Assembly (NCBI RefSeq): GCF_025950235.1
Contig: NZ_JAPDDT010000003.1
Coordinates: 124,001-188,000 of the forward strand
From: Luteolibacter arcticus
GTDB lineage: Bacteria; Verrucomicrobiota; Verrucomicrobiia; Verrucomicrobiales; Akkermansiaceae
DNA length: 64,000 nucleotides
Direction of reading: 5' to 3'
The notes under the pieces were generated by a model. The model worked only from the letters and a program-made list of their open reading frames with translations, had not been told where the DNA came from and made no database searches. Positions 25,958 to 35,044 of this stretch are shown one piece after another. Each line of letters starts with the position of its first letter. Within the stretch, counting starts at the first letter, position 1. Made by a program: the position numbers and the translations under genes.

Positions 25958-26021
25958 GGTGCCTTTTAGCACCTCGGGCAACAGGTTTTTTCAATTCGGT
26001 GTCAAAAAGCACTAAAACCTG
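25958..26021. promoter_or_regulatory. Inverted repeats upstream of the toxin-antitoxin operon
   Basis: Two dyads lie just upstream of the toxin start: GGTGC/GCACC (25958-25973) and CAGGTTTT (25982-25989) with AAAACCTG (26014-26021). MqsA of E. coli binds an AACCT-N-AGGTT type palindrome, and the second dyad contains the same AGGTT/AACCT halves in the opposite arrangement and with wider spacing. It is a plausible operator for the MqsA-like protein. Confidence 0.45.
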
Positions 26022-26081
26022 ACCCTCGCGAAAGTGGGCCGCCGGAACGTCCAGTCGACGAGGCAAGACGTCGGCTGGGCC

Positions 26082-26327
26082 TCACCTTGTCCATGCGCCC
26101 ATGAGCTTTCTTGCGACTTCGGCGTTCCGAATCTGCCCGCTTCTCGCGAGCTTTGCACCAGCTTCGACGCCGACCTTGCTCACCATGGTCTCCAGGCTCC
26201 GACGGCGGCGGTCGGGGAGCTCGACGTAAACATAGGTCACCTCCGAGCCACCCTTCTTGCGCTTGCGAACGACCTTGTCCACGACGGAGCCCGGCGGACT
26301 GACCAGTTCCCGTCCATCGGCTTCCAC
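26082..26327 (-). CDS. Small basic hypothetical protein
   Basis: This 81-residue frame reads GSVVDKVVRKRKKGGSEVTY in the middle and ends AEVARKLMGAWTR. It is very basic and could bind nucleic acid. No family is recognised, and the frame may be the remnant of a larger gene. It lies upstream of the toxin-antitoxin operon on the same strand. Confidence 0.35.
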   Translation of the reverse strand: MEADGRELVSPPGSVVDKVVRKRKKGGSEVTYVYVELPDRRRRSLETMVSKVGVEAGAKLARSGQIRNAEVARKLMGAWTR

Positions 26328-26735
26328 GATGCCGACTGCCAGTGCTCCGCCCCTTGGGCGTCAGTCCTCCGATCTGACGTCGTGAGATCTCCTTTTCCAG
26401 CCTCTAGGTCCCCCGCATCCGGACCGACCAACCCAACAATTACGATCGAGTTCTTTGATCTCCCGCCGCCACCGACCTCCAAGCACTTTCGGTCGTATGG
26501 TAAGTTTTTTTTGGTGATAGGTCCTCGCCGGACACCTGGACACTTTCGATAGACCCAGTGCGTTGGATCTAAAACGGAAGGATCTGAACTCCGAGAAGCG
26601 GGCCATCATCCGCTGTTGCAGGCTCGAGCGGTGGATCCGTCCTTCGCAAAGATTTCCGGAAGCTGGTCCACACTGGGTCAGCACTCCGCCTTCTGAGCCT
26701 GAGATCCCCGAGTCGCCCCCGTGACCTCTCCGAAG
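26328..26735. other. Intergenic stretch without recognisable gene
   Basis: These 408 bases have lower G+C than their surroundings. Short open frames exist on both strands but none has protein-like character or a known motif. Near 26729-26735 the minus strand carries GTCTAAC around the stop of the next gene, discussed as a possible cassette boundary. Confidence 0.4.
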
Positions 26736-27530
26736 TTAGACTTTTGGTAGCCGCGTAAACGGGCTGCCCGATTGAGAGTCGCCCGAAGCCGAGTAATCCT
26801 CGTCTCCGCCGATCTCTTCCTCCGGGCCCCTTCCGCGGCGCGGCAGGTTATTCTTGCCCAGTTTCTGATTAGCCTTCGCCGTCGAGGCCCGCCACTCTAA
26901 GTATTTTCGACGCATCGAGAGCAATTCCTCAAGGGTATAAATCTCGCTCGCACTGCCATCGATTGCCTCCATTTGAAACCCAGGACGCTGACCCACCTGT
27001 CTACAAAACTCCGTCCAAAGAGCCTCGCCACGAATCTCCTCCTTTCCCACTACAAGTGGGTCGAGCTTCAATCGAGCCCAGACCTGATTGACCGTAAAAA
27101 ACTGCTGAGGACTTTCTAGATCCAAGTCCATGGCCAGGATGCCCTCTATTCTTTCGGCATAGGATTTGGCGTAAATGTCCACTAGGCGTTCGCGCTCTCC
27201 TTGGAAGTATTTGATGGTGTTATCGCAGCGCACCAGGAGCGTCAGCGCTTTCTGCCCTCCCTTGGGATCTGAACTAAGCCCCATCGCAACAACGAGCTGC
27301 GCCAACTCCAATGGCGAGACTTCGGGGTAGCTGGCGACGAAACTATTCCCCGCGCGCTTTTTGCCCGCCATCTCTGCCGCCTTGGTAGCAGCTGCTTTCC
27401 TGTTGGCAGCGGTCTTTGTCTCTTTCTTCGTCTTGGCACCCTCCTCATCAGGTGCTCCTTTCTTGGCGGCCGCCTTTGACGACCTAGCTGTCGGGCTTGA
27501 GATTCCGCCGTTCTTGGTTGGTCGTTTCAT
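26736..27530 (-). CDS. Hypothetical protein with Lys/Ala-rich N terminus
   Basis: This 264-residue protein starts MKRPTKNGGISSPTARSSKA and has a long basic, Lys/Ala-rich disordered N terminus (about 65 residues). A more ordered part follows, with SPLELAQLVVAMGLSSDPKG and YTLEELLSMRRKYLEWRAST. I do not recognise a domain. The stop lies within GTCTAAC, and GTTAGGC lies about 100 bases before the start on the same strand, the usual borders of an integron cassette. Confidence 0.55.
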   Translation of the reverse strand: MKRPTKNGGISSPTARSSKAAAKKGAPDEEGAKTKKETKTAANRKAAATKAAEMAGKKRAGNSFVASYPEVSPLELAQLVVAMGLSSDPKGGQKALTLLVRCDNTIKYFQGERERLVDIYAKSYAERIEGILAMDLDLESPQQFFTVNQVWARLKLDPLVVGKEEIRGEALWTEFCRQVGQRPGFQMEAIDGSASEIYTLEELLSMRRKYLEWRASTAKANQKLGKNNLPRRGRGPEEEIGGDEDYSASGDSQSGSPFTRLPKV

Positions 27531-27690
27531 CGAGGTAGGTAGTAGTGCTAAAGAAGGCGATACCGAAGCGAACCGCCAGTTCCAAGCTGCGGTTTTGGCC
27601 GCCGTGATCATCTCCTGTCACTTCATAGCCTAACGTTAGCAGCACGATGTTAGATGCCCTCCTGTGCATGCCCAGCCGCATGCCCAATTC
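27531..27690. other. Intergenic region with GTTAGGC core-site-like motif
   Basis: No gene is evident. The palindrome CTAACGTTAG (27630-27639) contains, on the minus strand, GTTAGGC, a perfect match to the integron core consensus GTTRRRY, pointing toward the 264-residue gene. A second GTTAG (27650-27654) and a repeated GCATGCCCA lie nearby. Confidence 0.3.
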
Positions 27691-27720
27691 GAGGCGTTTT
27701 GAGGCATTTTTTGGCATTTC
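27691..27720. repeat. Three tandem 10-bp imperfect repeats beside tRNA-fMet
   Basis: GAGGCGTTTT, GAGGCATTTT and TTGGCATTTC follow each other at 27691-27720, about 73 bases from the tRNA-fMet 3' end. The arrangement is the same as the three 10-bp repeats inside the tRNA-Gly element, which look like integrase arm sites. They may mark an old integration event at this tRNA. Confidence 0.4.
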
Positions 27721-27758
27721 CAGTCCTTTTCAGATCCGCGGAAAACCCCAAGAAAAAA

Positions 27759-27783
27759 CCCTGCAAGTCATTGACCTGCAGGG
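27759..27783 (-). terminator. Intrinsic terminator of tRNA-fMet
   Basis: CCCTGCA/TGCAGGG stem with an inner GTCA/TGAC pairing, followed on the minus strand by six T residues. It lies 10 bases past the tRNA 3' end and is a good rho-independent terminator. Confidence 0.7.
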
Positions 27784-27792
27784 CTTTGAAAT

Positions 27793-27869
<77 letters not shown>

Positions 27870-28036
27870 ATTTTGTGTGGTGCACCTTGCGGTGCGGGGC
27901 GGCACCCTATTCAGATCGCGTGGCCGTGCAAGGGATTTTTTGTTGGTTTCGGGTTTTGTTTCTCGGGGGTGGACAAGCGAGGTAGCCGGCCTTTCGAAAT
28001 CGTTGGCGTGCGGGGCGGCGGCGGGTATGGGGACGC

Positions 28037-28519
28037 ATGCCGCAGCGCTCCACGGGTTCCCGCGTTTACCTCTCGATCATCGGGCTGATGCTCGCGGTCA
28101 TCGGCGGGATCTTTTCGTGGCTGATGTGGCGGAGCTTCCAGCGCGCGAGAGAGGTGGACCATTGGCCGCAGGTGCCGTGCGTGATCCTGCGCTCGGAGGT
28201 GGAGGAGCGGCAGATCGATCCGAATGGCCGGCTGGAGTATCACCTGGGGCTGCTCTATGGGTACCATTGGGAGGGCGTCCCACGGGAGAGCGATCTGCTG
28301 AAGCTGCGTGGCAGCCCGTGGGTCGGGAAGGAGGAGGCGGTGAAGATTTTCATCGAGCGCTATCCGGAGGGTTCGCAGCACCCATGCCGCGTGAATCCCG
28401 CCAAGCCGGAAATCGCGGTGCTGGAGCCGGAGTCGAAGGCGCCGGGGTATTCGCTGTGGTTCCCCTTGCTGTTTGTGGTCGGGGGAATCGGGATCGTTGT
28501 CGGGGCGTGGCGGAGGTGA
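28037..28519 (+). CDS. DUF3592-like membrane protein
   Basis: This 160-residue protein has a membrane helix near the start (VYLSIIGLMLAVIGGIFSWL) and one near the end (LWFPLLFVVGGIGIVVGAW), with an extracytoplasmic domain between them. The signature WPQVPCVILRSEVEE and YPEGSQHPCRVNPAKPEIAV fits DUF3592. Function is unknown. It stands alone next to tRNA-fMet. Confidence 0.75.
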   Translation: MPQRSTGSRVYLSIIGLMLAVIGGIFSWLMWRSFQRAREVDHWPQVPCVILRSEVEERQIDPNGRLEYHLGLLYGYHWEGVPRESDLLKLRGSPWVGKEEAVKIFIERYPEGSQHPCRVNPAKPEIAVLEPESKAPGYSLWFPLLFVVGGIGIVVGAWRR

Positions 28520-28632
28520 CGCATCTCTGTAGGCGCGGTGGTGAGACAGCGGGCGCCACCGGTGAAGCGGACCTCACCGTTGCTTCATAGGACTCATAGG
28601 TCCTATAGGACTGGTTCCTCCCTGCGGATCCC

Positions 28633-29988
28633 TCACCGGATCACCCGCTTCTCTGTCCGGAGGATCCCGGCGGCGCGGCGGTCGTCGTTGTATTCGAACG
28701 CACCGGCATCGGGGGCGCGGCCGGTGAAGGGCTCGCTGCCTTTCTCGCCGGCATCCACCATCTTGCCCTTCGCGACGGGACGCATGAAGGCGGTCTCTGG
28801 CAGTGATCCATCACCTTGGCGCGGCGTGATGAGAAGCTTCACATCGAGCGAAACGAAGTCCTTCGCGGTAACTCCTTCGCCTTCGCCGAAGAGATTGCCC
28901 GCAAGCTGGCTGCCCTCGCGGTTCAGGTTCTGCACCTCATTGCGACTACCGAAGCCGAGATTGTTGCGAATGTGGTGGCCGCTGCCGGGAACATCGCGAC
29001 CTTGGGTGAAGTCGCGCCCGAGGAAATTGAAGTTCGCGCGGTTCTTGTAGGAGCTGTTGTGGATCCAGTCGCCGCCGCCGGGATGGTGGTTCGCGTAAAA
29101 GCCGCTCGATTTGTTAGATGCGGCGACGCAACGGATCACCGAGTGCCGTGGGATCTGCCGTGGCAGCCCGCGCACGGCCTCCAGCCCGAAGCCGCCGATC
29201 TTGAAGCCATTGCCATCACCGAGGCTCTTGCCTTCGGGCGACTTGCCATTGTCGAAGGCCCAGCAGTTCTCAAAGCGGATGCTTTCCCACGCCGAGATGC
29301 AGTCGAAGCCATCGTCGGAATTCAGCCACGCCCGGCACCCGCGGAAGACATTGCCGGTGTCGCGGCGGCCGGGATGGCAGCCGAAGCCATCGACATTCCC
29401 GCCGCGCCCGCCTTCGGATACGGAGTCGTAGTTGTTCCAGGCATCGCAATTCACCACGAGATTGTTGGCACCGCCGGAAAGGTAGAAGCCGATGCCCATC
29501 CCATCGTGCATCTGCAGGCGCTCGTAGCGGTTGTGGCTGCCCGTATTGGAGAAGCAGATCGATTGCGTGTGATGAGTTGCGGTGACCTGCACACCGGTGA
29601 CCGCGAAGCCCTCGAGCACGAGGTGCGAGCCATCCACCTGGAAGGCATGGACGCGCAGGCCGGCCGGCTTCACCGCGGAGAAGTCGAAGATGGGCTTTTC
29701 GCCTTTCTCGGCGCGGTAGGTGATCGGCTTGCCCGGCGTGCCGCTTTTATTCAGCAGGGTCACGTAGGCCCAGATCCGCTGGCGGCGGGCGATCATCGAC
29801 TCCTCCATCGCATAGGTCCCGCCGCGCAGGATGACCGTGTCGCCGGGAGCTGCCGCCGTCTGGGCACGCTGGACGGTGGCGAAGGGGTGCGGCCGGTCGC
29901 CGCGGGCCTGGTCATCGCCCGCGGGCGCGACATACCAGGTCGCCGCGTGGGCCGCAGTGGCGAGGAGCAGTGGAAGCAGGAATCTCAT
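28633..29988 (-). CDS. Secreted polysaccharide lyase, PL9-like (right-handed beta-helix)
   Basis: This 451-residue secreted protein has a signal peptide (MRFLLPLLLATAAHA), a DUF1565-like start (TWYVAPAGDDQARGDRPHPF) and a parallel beta-helix. Characteristic segments are RYERLQMHDGMGIGFYLSGG, NCDAWNNYDSVSEGG and WLNSDDGFDCISAWESIRFE, which match PL9 pectate or related lyases. It probably cuts acidic polysaccharides such as pectin outside the cell or in the periplasm. Substrate is not certain. The divergent neighbour is a tricorn-type protease. Confidence 0.8.
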   Translation of the reverse strand: MRFLLPLLLATAAHAATWYVAPAGDDQARGDRPHPFATVQRAQTAAAPGDTVILRGGTYAMEESMIARRQRIWAYVTLLNKSGTPGKPITYRAEKGEKPIFDFSAVKPAGLRVHAFQVDGSHLVLEGFAVTGVQVTATHHTQSICFSNTGSHNRYERLQMHDGMGIGFYLSGGANNLVVNCDAWNNYDSVSEGGRGGNVDGFGCHPGRRDTGNVFRGCRAWLNSDDGFDCISAWESIRFENCWAFDNGKSPEGKSLGDGNGFKIGGFGLEAVRGLPRQIPRHSVIRCVAASNKSSGFYANHHPGGGDWIHNSSYKNRANFNFLGRDFTQGRDVPGSGHHIRNNLGFGSRNEVQNLNREGSQLAGNLFGEGEGVTAKDFVSLDVKLLITPRQGDGSLPETAFMRPVAKGKMVDAGEKGSEPFTGRAPDAGAFEYNDDRRAAGILRTEKRVIR

Positions 29989-30110
29989 GTAAATCAGAAC
30001 GGGCGCACGATTTATACCCGATCTTCCTGTTTTCTCCGACTCTCCCGATCGGGTGATGTTGCGCACCGGCCGGGATTGCCTCTGCGGCGGGTTTCGTGCA
30101 TGTCCCGGGC

Positions 30111-33100
30111 ATGCTGATCCCCCGAGCACTCGTTCTTACCACCCTGATCGCCGCCGCCCACGGGGCGACGGGCTTTTTCCGCCTGCCGGCCATCCACGGC
30201 GAGACGGTCGTCTTCACCGCCGAGGGCGACCTGTGGAAGGTCCCGGTGAAGGGCGGCGCGGCCCAGCGGCTGACCACCCATCCCGGCCTCGAGGTCTTCG
30301 CGGCAATCTCGCCCGATGGCAAGTGGCTGGCCTTCTCCGCCGAATATGAGGGGCCGAATGAAGTCTACGTGATGCCACTGGAGGGCGGCCTGCCAAAGCG
30401 CCTCACCTGGCACGGCGAGGCCGCCCGGCCGGTCGGCTGGACCCCCGCGGGGAAGGTGCTCGTGACCACCCGTGCGCACTCCACGCTGCCGAATGACCAG
30501 CTCGTGGCGATCGATCCCGTGAGCGGCGAGGAAAGTCTGCTGCCACTGGCGCAGGCGAGCGATGGGGACTTCGATGAATCCGGCAAGCGCCTCATATTCA
30601 CCCGCCTCCCCTTCCAAGGCAGCAGCACCAAGCGCTACCAGGGCGGCACCGTGCAAAACCTGTGGCGCTACGACGAGGGCACCGCCGAAGCCGTCGCTCT
30701 AACGGGTGACTTCAAGGGCACCTCGAAGCGTCCGATGTGGGAGAAGGACCGCCTCTACTTCCTCAGCGACCGCAGCGGCACCATGAACCTGTGGTCGATG
30801 CTGCCGGATGGTAAGGATGCCAAGGCCCTGACAAGTCACACCGGCTTCGACATCCGCCACGCAGACCTTCACGACGGGCGCATCGTCTATCAGCACGCGG
30901 GCACGCTGCGGATCTTCACGACCGGTGATGGGAAGGATGCGGAGATCCCGGTGACACTGACGTCCGATTTCGACCAGACGCGCGACCGCTGGGTGAAGAA
31001 GCCGTCCGACTACCTCACGCGCTTCAGCGTTTCGCCGGATGGCGAGAAGCTGGTGCTGACCGCGCGCGGCAGTGTCTTCGTGGCTCCGGTAAAGCCCGGC
31101 GGCCGCTTGGTGGAAGTCCCCCGCCCTCCCGGCACTCGCTTCCGCGAAGCGAGCTTCCTGCCCGATGGCAAGTCACTGGTCGCGCAGACGGATGAGACCG
31201 GCGAGATCGAGATGGTGAAGCTGCCCGCCAATGGCGTGGGTGCGCCGGAATTACTCACGCAGGATGGCACTATCTTCCGCTACGCGCCGGTCCCCTCCCC
31301 CGATGGCAAGCGGCTCGCGTGGCAGGACAAGAACCTGGAGCTGTGGGTGCGCGATCTAACAACCAAGCAGTCCGTCAAGGTCAGCACCTCGCCGATGCGT
31401 GGCTTCCCTGATCTGGCTTGGTCGCCGGATGGCCAGTGGCTTGCCTTCGTGGAACCGGCGGCGAATACCTTCAGCCGCATCCGCCTCTATCGCGCCACCG
31501 ATGGCAGCATCATCGAGGCGACCAGCGACCGCGTGATGAGCTTCTCGCCCGCATGGTCGCTGGATGGCAAGTGGCTCTACTTTCTGAGCGATCGCGAGCT
31601 GAAGTCTCTCGTGAAAAGCCCGTGGGGACCGCGCCAGCCGGAACCCTACTTCACCGAGAGCACCCGCATCTACGCGCTCGCTCTAACAAAGAACGGGCGA
31701 TTCCCCTTCACCCCGCCGGATGAGCTGGTGGCGGTGGAGCCGAAGGAGGAAAAGAAGGACGAGAAGAATGGCGACAAGCCCACACCGGTGCCAGTCGTGG
31801 CGATCGATCCCGATGGCCTCTCCACGCGCCTCTATGAAGTGCCCGGTGTTTCCGGGAATCTCTCCGGCCTGGCCGCGACCGCGAAGCATCTGTTCTTCAA
31901 CACGCAGTCCCCGGGCAATGACACGAAGCCGCGGCTGATGCGGCTGGATATTTCCCATGAGGATGCGAAGCCGAAGCTCTTCGCCGAGGATACCAAGGGC
32001 TGGGATCTTTCCTTCGATGGCAAGTGGCTGGCGCTGCGCAAGGGCGATGCCTTCCACGTGGTGCCCGCTGGCGGCGATTGCCCGGCGAAGCTGGAGAAGC
32101 CGGTGCCACTGGATCGCTGGACCTTCGAGATCGAGCCGAAGGAAGAATGGCGGCAGATCTATCAGGAGTCGTGGCGCATGCTGAGGGACTTCTTCTACGA
32201 CCCGAAGATGCACGGCCTCGATTGGGTGGCGGTGCGAGACAAGTATGCGCCGCTGGTGAATCGTGTGGCGGATCGCTCCGACCTCGGCGAGATCCTGCAT
32301 GAGATGTCAGGGGAGCTGAGCGCGCTGCACATCTACGTGCGTTTCGGCGACCTGCGCGAGGGGCCGGAGAAGATCCAGCCGTCGGCACTGGGTGGCCGGC
32401 TTTCCCGCGATGCCGCGAGCGGCGGTTGGCGCGTGGATCACATCTATGCCACCGACCCCGATTACCCGGGGGCGATCAGCCCGCTATCGAAGCCCGGCGT
32501 GGGCGTGAAGGAGGGCGATGTGATCGTGGCGATCAATGGCCATGAGTTGAAAGGCGTGGAGCATCCGCAGCAGTGGCTCGCGCAGAAGGCAGGACAGCAG
32601 GTGCTGTTAGACGTGCTCGCCGTCGGTGGCGTGCGGCGCAATGTGCTGGTGACACCGCTTTCCCCCGAGAGCGCCGCCGACCTGCGCTATGCGGAGTGGG
32701 AATACACCCGCCGCCTCGAGACCGAGCGGCTGGGACAGGGGAAGATCGGCTACGTGCACCTGCGCAACATGGGGCCGGAGAGCATCCTGGAGTGGGCACG
32801 CGATTTCTATCCGGTCTTCGACAAGCAGGGCCTGATCATCGACATGCGGCACAACCGCGGCGGCAATACCGACTCGTGGATCCTCGGCCGCCTCTTGCGC
32901 AAGGCGTGGTTCCATTGGTCGCCGCGGGCGGGTATGCCGTATTCTAACATGCAGTACGCGTTCCGTGGTCATCTGGCGGTCCTGTGCAACGAGTGGACTT
33001 CCAGCGATGGCGAGGCGTTCTCCGAGGGCTTCCGCCGCCTTGGCCTCGGCAAGGTCTTCGGCACCCGCACCTGGGGCGGCCAGATTTGGCTGAATGCCCA

Positions 33101-33347
33101 AGGCTGGCTCATCGACAATGGCATGTGCACCGCCGCGGAAATCGGGGTCTATAGCCCGGAAGGCGAGTGGCTCATCGAGGGCACCGGCATCCAGCCCGAC
33201 GTCACCGTGGACAACCTCCCCCACGCCACCTTCGGCGGAACAGACACCCAGCTCGAAGCCGCGGTAAAGCACCTGCAGGAGCTCATCCAAAAGGACCCCC
33301 GCCCCGTTCCCCAGCCGCCACCACGGCCAGACAAGACAAAGGAGTGA
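30111..33347 (+). CDS. Tricorn protease homologue (S41 family)
   Basis: This 1078-residue exported peptidase has a signal peptide, an N-terminal WD40-like propeller with repeated SPDGKWLAF blades (about 30-600), a second propeller part, a PDZ domain (GVKEGDVIVAINGHEL, about 800-815) and a C-terminal S41 peptidase domain. The catalytic serine is in EWTSSDGEAFSEGF, and DMRHNRGGN matches the family. A stretch with KEEKKDEKNGDKPTP separates the propeller parts. It would degrade peptides in the periplasm. Start at 30111 gives the best signal peptide; an upstream GTG would add five residues. Confidence 0.85.
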   Translation: MLIPRALVLTTLIAAAHGATGFFRLPAIHGETVVFTAEGDLWKVPVKGGAAQRLTTHPGLEVFAAISPDGKWLAFSAEYEGPNEVYVMPLEGGLPKRLTWHGEAARPVGWTPAGKVLVTTRAHSTLPNDQLVAIDPVSGEESLLPLAQASDGDFDESGKRLIFTRLPFQGSSTKRYQGGTVQNLWRYDEGTAEAVALTGDFKGTSKRPMWEKDRLYFLSDRSGTMNLWSMLPDGKDAKALTSHTGFDIRHADLHDGRIVYQHAGTLRIFTTGDGKDAEIPVTLTSDFDQTRDRWVKKPSDYLTRFSVSPDGEKLVLTARGSVFVAPVKPGGRLVEVPRPPGTRFREASFLPDGKSLVAQTDETGEIEMVKLPANGVGAPELLTQDGTIFRYAPVPSPDGKRLAWQDKNLELWVRDLTTKQSVKVSTSPMRGFPDLAWSPDGQWLAFVEPAANTFSRIRLYRATDGSIIEATSDRVMSFSPAWSLDGKWLYFLSDRELKSLVKSPWGPRQPEPYFTESTRIYALALTKNGRFPFTPPDELVAVEPKEEKKDEKNGDKPTPVPVVAIDPDGLSTRLYEVPGVSGNLSGLAATAKHLFFNTQSPGNDTKPRLMRLDISHEDAKPKLFAEDTKGWDLSFDGKWLALRKGDAFHVVPAGGDCPAKLEKPVPLDRWTFEIEPKEEWRQIYQESWRMLRDFFYDPKMHGLDWVAVRDKYAPLVNRVADRSDLGEILHEMSGELSALHIYVRFGDLREGPEKIQPSALGGRLSRDAASGGWRVDHIYATDPDYPGAISPLSKPGVGVKEGDVIVAINGHELKGVEHPQQWLAQKAGQQVLLDVLAVGGVRRNVLVTPLSPESAADLRYAEWEYTRRLETERLGQGKIGYVHLRNMGPESILEWARDFYPVFDKQGLIIDMRHNRGGNTDSWILGRLLRKAWFHWSPRAGMPYSNMQYAFRGHLAVLCNEWTSSDGEAFSEGFRRLGLGKVFGTRTWGGQIWLNAQGWLIDNGMCTAAEIGVYSPEGEWLIEGTGIQPDVTVDNLPHATFGGTDTQLEAAVKHLQELIQKDPRPVPQPPPRPDKTKE

Positions 33348-33381
33348 AGGGACGCGAGCGGGTGCGTTGCTTCTTGTAGCA

Positions 33382-33564
33382 GAAGGACTTCGTCCTTCCG
33401 GCGGGGTGCGGGTGTCGTGGGGTGAAAGCCAGCGAGTTGCCGCTGCGGACCGCACCCAGCCGGAACGACGAAGTCGTTCCGCTACTGGGAGCGCGGAATT
33501 CATTCCGCCCGGCAATCCGGGCGAACCTATCCTACGGGCGGAATAAATTCCGCGCTCCCAGTAG
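33382..33564. repeat. Cluster of REP-like palindromes
   Basis: Three dyads lie between convergent genes. GAAGGAC/GTCCTTC (33382-33398) and GGAACGAC/GTCGTTCC (33462-33480) are small hairpins with 3-base loops. A 30-bp inverted repeat with one mismatch follows (33482-33511 and 33535-33564, arms starting CTACTGGGAGCGCGG). The arrangement is REP/REPIN-like. No gene is seen in 33348-33625. Confidence 0.7.
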
Positions 33565-33625
33565 CTCTCGATCCCCCTGCCTTTCCTTTCGTCATTTTCG
33601 CTCGTTTCGTTGTCGATCTCTTTCC

Positions 33626-35044
33626 CTAACAGATCGCCAGCTTCTTCCCTGCCACCTCCCCCGCAAACATCTCCCGGTAGTGCCTCCACCACTCGCTCTG
33701 AAACCTTCCCTCCGGATCACACCGCTCCTTCGCTTCAAGGAACTCCCGGAATTGCGGATACGCCCGCTCCACCTGATCCCGCCGCGCCCAGCGGTGATAC
33801 GTCAGGAAATAAGTCCCGCCAAACGACAGTGCCAAATCGATCAAGGCGCGGAATGCCGCCACCGCCGGCTCCCGGCGGTCGTGCTCGACGTGGAGATTGA
33901 AGATCACGCACGCATAATCCTCGCGCGCCCAAGCGAGGAAGGATTCATCATCGCGCCGGATCCAGCGGATGGTCCCGTAGATCACCGGCACCCCGCGCGG
34001 CCTCAGCTCCGCCGCCGCGGCTTTCATGAAAGATGTTAGAGCGTGGGGCGGGACATACAGCTCGGTGATCATCTCGGTGCCCGTGGCCGCGCCCAGGCAG
34101 CAATCGAGGTCCTGATGGTAGTCGCACAAATAGACGGCGAGCTGATGCGTGTCCGACCAATACAGCGAGCCATCGGTGCCGAGGTAGTGCTTCGTGTAGA
34201 TCTGGAAGGCCCGTGCGCGATCAGTGTGGGCGAGGCGGATCAGCTCCTTCCATTCATCCGCGCCGAGCGTGCGGACCTCCTCCATCTCCCGATCCTCCTC
34301 GACCGGTTGGTAAGTGGAGAGCACCCCGCGATGAAGAAAGTCCGGCGAGCATTCATCGATCGAGAATTGGAAGTCGCCGTAAAGTGAGCCCGCCGCGATC
34401 CGCGCCGCCATCTCGGCGGGGGCGCGATCGAGTGTCGTCACCTCCACCCGGCGCGCCACCTTGATCCGCGGCGTCAGGCGCAACGCCACGGAGGTGACCA
34501 CGCCGAAGCACCCATATCCCCCGATCACGAGCCGGAAGAGTTCCCCGTTCTCCTCCCGGCTGCACCGCCGCAACTCGCCCGCGGCATCCACCAGCGTGAA
34601 GGCTTCCACATCCCCGATGAACGGCTTCATCCGCAACCCGCGGCCGTGGATGTTAGACGACAGTGCACCGCCGAGGGTCAAATCATCGGCCCCGGTCTGC
34701 TTCTGGCGGATCGTCCACACCGGCGAGTGGCCCTCTTGAGCGGCGTGCAGCCTGGCGATCAACTCCGGCCACATCAGCCCCGCGCCTGCCTCGACCACGC
34801 CACGCTCCCGATCCACCTCCCCGAGCTCCTTCAGCCCGCTACAATCTAACAGCAGCGTACCCTCGCCGAATTGCTGGCCGCCCATCGCGTGGCGGGCACC
34901 GCAGATGGAAATCTCGCGACCGTGAAGCGCCGCATCGCGAATCAGCTCCGCGACCTCGGCCCCGGATCGCGGGCGGTGAACTTGCGCGACCCGCACCGGA
35001 TTGAGCCGCGAGTGGACGTCGTTGCAGAGGAGGTCATCGGTCAT
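33626..35044 (-). CDS. FAD-linked oxidase, D-arabinono-lactone oxidase type
   Basis: This 472-residue enzyme has the FAD-binding type 4 domain (VHRPRSGAEVAELIRDAALH, ISICGARHAMGGQQFG, GGALSSNIHGRGL) and a C-terminal ALO-like cap. It probably oxidises a sugar lactone or alditol with oxygen as acceptor. The histidine in the SICGARHAMGG segment may be the site of covalent FAD attachment. The ATG at 35044 overlaps the stop of the upstream methyltransferase gene (ATGA), so the two genes form an operon. Confidence 0.8.
   Translation of the reverse strand: MTDDLLCNDVHSRLNPVRVAQVHRPRSGAEVAELIRDAALHGREISICGARHAMGGQQFGEGTLLLDCSGLKELGEVDRERGVVEAGAGLMWPELIARLHAAQEGHSPVWTIRQKQTGADDLTLGGALSSNIHGRGLRMKPFIGDVEAFTLVDAAGELRRCSREENGELFRLVIGGYGCFGVVTSVALRLTPRIKVARRVEVTTLDRAPAEMAARIAAGSLYGDFQFSIDECSPDFLHRGVLSTYQPVEEDREMEEVRTLGADEWKELIRLAHTDRARAFQIYTKHYLGTDGSLYWSDTHQLAVYLCDYHQDLDCCLGAATGTEMITELYVPPHALTSFMKAAAAELRPRGVPVIYGTIRWIRRDDESFLAWAREDYACVIFNLHVEHDRREPAVAAFRALIDLALSFGGTYFLTYHRWARRDQVERAYPQFREFLEAKERCDPEGRFQSEWWRHYREMFAGEVAGKKLAIC

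Noticed and set aside
28816..30117. A 433-codon plus-strand frame
   Set aside because: Antisense to the PL9-like lyase gene, which has a signal peptide and family motifs; the plus-strand product is compositionally odd.
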